A stretch of 8,486 nt of DNA from Bacteroidales bacterium. GTDB lineage: Bacteria > Bacteroidota > Bacteroidia > Bacteroidales > JALTDM01. The notes under the pieces were generated by a model. That model was not told where the DNA came from. It worked only from the letters and a program-made list of their open reading frames with translations, and made no database searches. The position numbers and the translations under genes were made by a program. The stretch covers positions 1-8,486 of the forward strand of contig JALTDM010000177.1 in NCBI GenBank assembly GCA_027074135.1, written 5' to 3'. Shown here one piece after another: positions 6,825 through 8,486 of the stretch. Position 1 is the first letter of the stretch, and every line of letters begins with the position of its first letter.

Positions 6825-7835
6825 CTACCGTTCACACGGTAAATAAATCTTTTTAACAAGTTCATCATATTCAGCTTTACAGTTGCTTGCCGAAACTATG
6901 CCTCCACCACTTCGGTAATAAAATTTCTTGCCATTTTTCTCAATAAATCTTATAAGAACAGCAGAGACAAACTTTTTTCCGTCAAAATATCCTGCTACTC
7001 CGGTATAAAATCCTCTTGTATTTTCTTCAACTTTTCTAATTATTTTCACTGTTCTTTGCTTTGGAGCACCCGACACGGAACCCGCAGGTAGCATTTTTGC
7101 CAACACAGACCCGTATGAATTCCTATATTCAGGCAGTAGCTTGCCGCTTATCTTGGAGCTTGTTTGCCACAAATCGCCTCGTACGGTTTTTATTAACTCA
7201 AAATATCTGAACTTATCCACCTCAACACCTCTTGCCACAAGTGCCAAATCGTTCCTGAGTAAATCTACAATTGTATAATGTTCCGAAATTTCTTTTTCAT
7301 TTTTTTCCAGCTGTTCTTTTGCTCCGGGTACTGACGCATTGGCAGTCCCTTTCATCGGGAAAGTAAAAATTATTCCATCAGGCTCTATAAAAACAAAAGG
7401 TTCGGGTGAAAACGAAACAAACTTGTCTTTCAGCAAAACCTTAAACCTTGCTTGCGAACATGCAAATATATCCTTAAGGGAAGTTTTATCATCAAAAAAG
7501 AGCTGCGACCGGAATGTAAGATTAAGCAGGTATGTATCGCCGTAATTTATGTGTTGCATAACTTTCTGAAACGCAACCTCATATTTGCCATAAGGATAAG
7601 CTATAAATCTACGGATTTCAGGATGATTAGTTTGTTTTTCACCCACATTAGTAAATCCTTCAAAATCAAACCACACAGGTGCATTTTCGCCTTCTTCCAA
7701 AAGCAAATCCAAGTCGTAAATCAAAAACTCTTCTCCCGTAAAATCAACGATAAAAAAATACCGCTTACCTCTTTTGGTGAGATCGTCCAGAACTCTTTTT
7801 GCTTCTTTGCTTTTTAGAACTTTTGCTTCTTGCAT
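6825..7835 (-). CDS. pabB: Aminodeoxychorismate synthase component I (PabB)
   Basis: This enzyme makes 4-amino-4-deoxychorismate from chorismate with ammonia from a glutaminase partner (PabA), leading to p-aminobenzoate and folate in the cytoplasm. The chorismate-binding domain fills most of the 336 aa. FPMKGT (159-164) holds K162, matching the PabB-specific nucleophilic Lys of PIKGT, where TrpE has Ala; this favours PabB over anthranilate synthase. Other signatures are IVDLLRNDL (189-197), MLPAGSVSGAPK (248-259), TRGFYTGVAGYFDG (273-286) and RSGGGIVSASNCKAEYDEL (308-326) with E322 in a metal-binding position. It is shorter than E. coli PabB (453) because the N-terminal domain is reduced, which is common in Bacteroidota. 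The ATG at 7835 is the only sensible start: no ATG, GTG or TTG follows before the conserved YFFIVDF. That places the first 71 bp inside rnr. No pabA or pabC lies in the window. Confidence 0.93.
   Translation of the reverse strand: MQEAKVLKSKEAKRVLDDLTKRGKRYFFIVDFTGEEFLIYDLDLLLEEGENAPVWFDFEGFTNVGEKQTNHPEIRRFIAYPYGKYEVAFQKVMQHINYGDTYLLNLTFRSQLFFDDKTSLKDIFACSQARFKVLLKDKFVSFSPEPFVFIEPDGIIFTFPMKGTANASVPGAKEQLEKNEKEISEHYTIVDLLRNDLALVARGVEVDKFRYFELIKTVRGDLWQTSSKISGKLLPEYRNSYGSVLAKMLPAGSVSGAPKQRTVKIIRKVEENTRGFYTGVAGYFDGKKFVSAVLIRFIEKNGKKFYYRSGGGIVSASNCKAEYDELVKKIYLPCER
6826..6841. terminator. Small hairpin at the convergent Crp/Fnr-pabB junction
   Basis: TACCGT (6826-6831) pairs with ACGGTA (6836-6841) around the 4-base loop TCAC. 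It overlaps the pabB stop codon and the last pabB codons, and lies just after the Crp/Fnr stop. A symmetric hairpin here could act on both strands as a weak shared terminator. The stem is short, and a T run follows only loosely on the + strand (CTTTTT at 6849-6854). Confidence 0.3.
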
Positions 7836-8486
7836 CTTGTTTTCCGGTTTCTTCCTCTACCAATGCCAAATCAATTTGTTTTTTCAGCAAGTTGGTTTTA
7901 ACTAATCTAACCTTTACTTTGTCGCCAAGTTGGTAAACTTTTTTATACCTGACACCTACAAGCCTGTAATTTTTATCGTCATACACATAAAAATCATTAG
8001 GAATGGAACGAATATGCACCAGTCCTTCTGCTTTAGTATCAATGAGTTCTACAAACAAACCAATTTCGTGAACGCCGGAGATAATTCCGTCAAACACTTG
8101 TCCGATTTTATCTTGCAAGAATTCTACTTGCATATATTTTATTGATGTCCTTTCGGCATCTTCTGCAACTTGTTCACGCTTAGAAAGATAAATAAGTTGT
8201 TTTTCCAATTCTTCCTTATCATTTTTTACCGGCTTACCGTTTATCAGCAATTCAAGCAGCCTGTGAACCATCATATCCGGATAACGCCTGATAGGAGAGG
8301 TAAAATGTGTATAATCCTTGAATGCTAAACCATAGTGACCTATATTCTTTGTGGAATAAACAGCTTTTGCCATAGTGCGGACAGTAAGTGTGCTGATAAT
8401 ATCTTCTAAAGGCGTACCTTTAACGGTTTCAAGCAAATTGTTTAATGAAGAAGTAATTGTTTTACGGCTTTTCATCAAAATCTTAA
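7765..8486 (-). CDS. rnr: Ribonuclease R (RNase R), C-terminal part; 5' end beyond the window
   Basis: RNase R is a processive 3'-to-5' exoribonuclease of the RNB (RNase II) family that degrades structured RNA in the cytoplasm. The frame is open to the right edge, and the protein begins mid-domain. The TTG at 8478 and ATG at 8475 are internal, so most of the enzyme, including its catalytic Asp residues, is outside. Counting residue 1 at 8478, the end of the RNB domain is seen at 1-120: TVRTMAKAVYSTKNIGHYGL (32-51) and HFTSPIRRYPDMMVHR (58-73), which includes the conserved catalytic-site Arg of RNB enzymes. An S1 RNA-binding domain spans about 124-207 (GQVFDGIISGVHEIGLFVEL, EGLVHIRSI, LGDKVKVRLV, KKQIDLAL). 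A basic Lys/Arg/Ser tail follows (212-237), as in many RNase R proteins. The last 71 bp, coding nearly all of this tail, also encode the pabB N-terminus in another frame. Confidence 0.95.
   Translation of the reverse strand, partial: KILMKSRKTITSSLNNLLETVKGTPLEDIISTLTVRTMAKAVYSTKNIGHYGLAFKDYTHFTSPIRRYPDMMVHRLLELLINGKPVKNDKEELEKQLIYLSKREQVAEDAERTSIKYMQVEFLQDKIGQVFDGIISGVHEIGLFVELIDTKAEGLVHIRSIPNDFYVYDDKNYRLVGVRYKKVYQLGDKVKVRLVKTNLLKKQIDLALVEEETGKQDARSKSSKKQRSKKSSGRSHQKR

Noticed and set aside
6647..6868. 73-codon minus-strand reading frame
   Set aside because: It spans the convergent junction antisense to the helix-turn-helix region of the Crp/Fnr gene; its composition is explained by that gene's conserved codons.
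7339..7817. Two plus-strand reading frames (7339-7545 and 7452-7817)
   Set aside because: They overlap each other and lie antisense to the well-supported pabB gene; no motif or leader supports them.
7930..8145. 71-codon plus-strand reading frame
   Set aside because: It is antisense to the S1 domain of rnr and has no independent support.
8473..8478. TTG at 8478 or ATG at 8475 as the start of a short RNase R-like protein
   Set aside because: The sequence begins in the middle of the RNB domain and the frame is open to the window edge, so this is a truncated view of a full rnr gene.

Overview
The window looks like chromosomal DNA from a member of the Bacteroidota. The evidence is low G+C, A-rich start-codon leaders instead of Shine-Dalgarno sites, an exact TAnnTTTG -7 promoter element before a regulator gene, and protein families typical of that phylum. 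The genus cannot be named from the sequence alone. There are eight protein genes. The first (RND exporter) and the last (rnr) run off the window edges. I see no RNA genes, CRISPR array, insertion sequence or integration site.

Positions 1-5311 (+ strand) hold four envelope genes in a row: an MMPL/RND-superfamily inner-membrane exporter (COG1033 type), a secreted periplasmic protein of the LolA-like outer-membrane lipoprotein-sorting family, an outer-membrane phospholipase A (OMPLA/PldA-like, His-Ser-Asn triad visible), and a DUF1302-like outer-membrane beta-barrel. The set covers inner membrane, periplasm and outer membrane, which suggests a lipid or lipidated-molecule trafficking system with a built-in outer-membrane lipase. 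A perfect 15-bp hairpin lies between the second and third genes. A strong intrinsic terminator closes the block at 5329-5359.

Positions 5312-6824 (+ strand) hold two regulators. The TetR/AcrR-family gene has its own promoter element, overlapped by a 7-bp inverted repeat that could be an operator. The TetR protein is a reasonable candidate regulator of the envelope block, but this is inferred only from position. The Crp/Fnr-family gene follows after 111 bp, and its product has an N-terminal CxxC.

Positions 6825-8486 (- strand) hold housekeeping genes read from right to left: the 3' part of rnr (RNase R: end of the catalytic domain, S1 domain, basic tail), then pabB (aminodeoxychorismate synthase component I, folate pathway). 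The pabB start lies 71 bp inside rnr, and pabB converges on the Crp/Fnr gene with directly abutting stop codons. Hand-counted sample lines suggest this part is richer in G+C (about 43-48%) than the regulator and transporter genes (about 25-35%).

The best candidate for a little-described system is the RND - LolA-like - OMPLA - DUF1302-like block.
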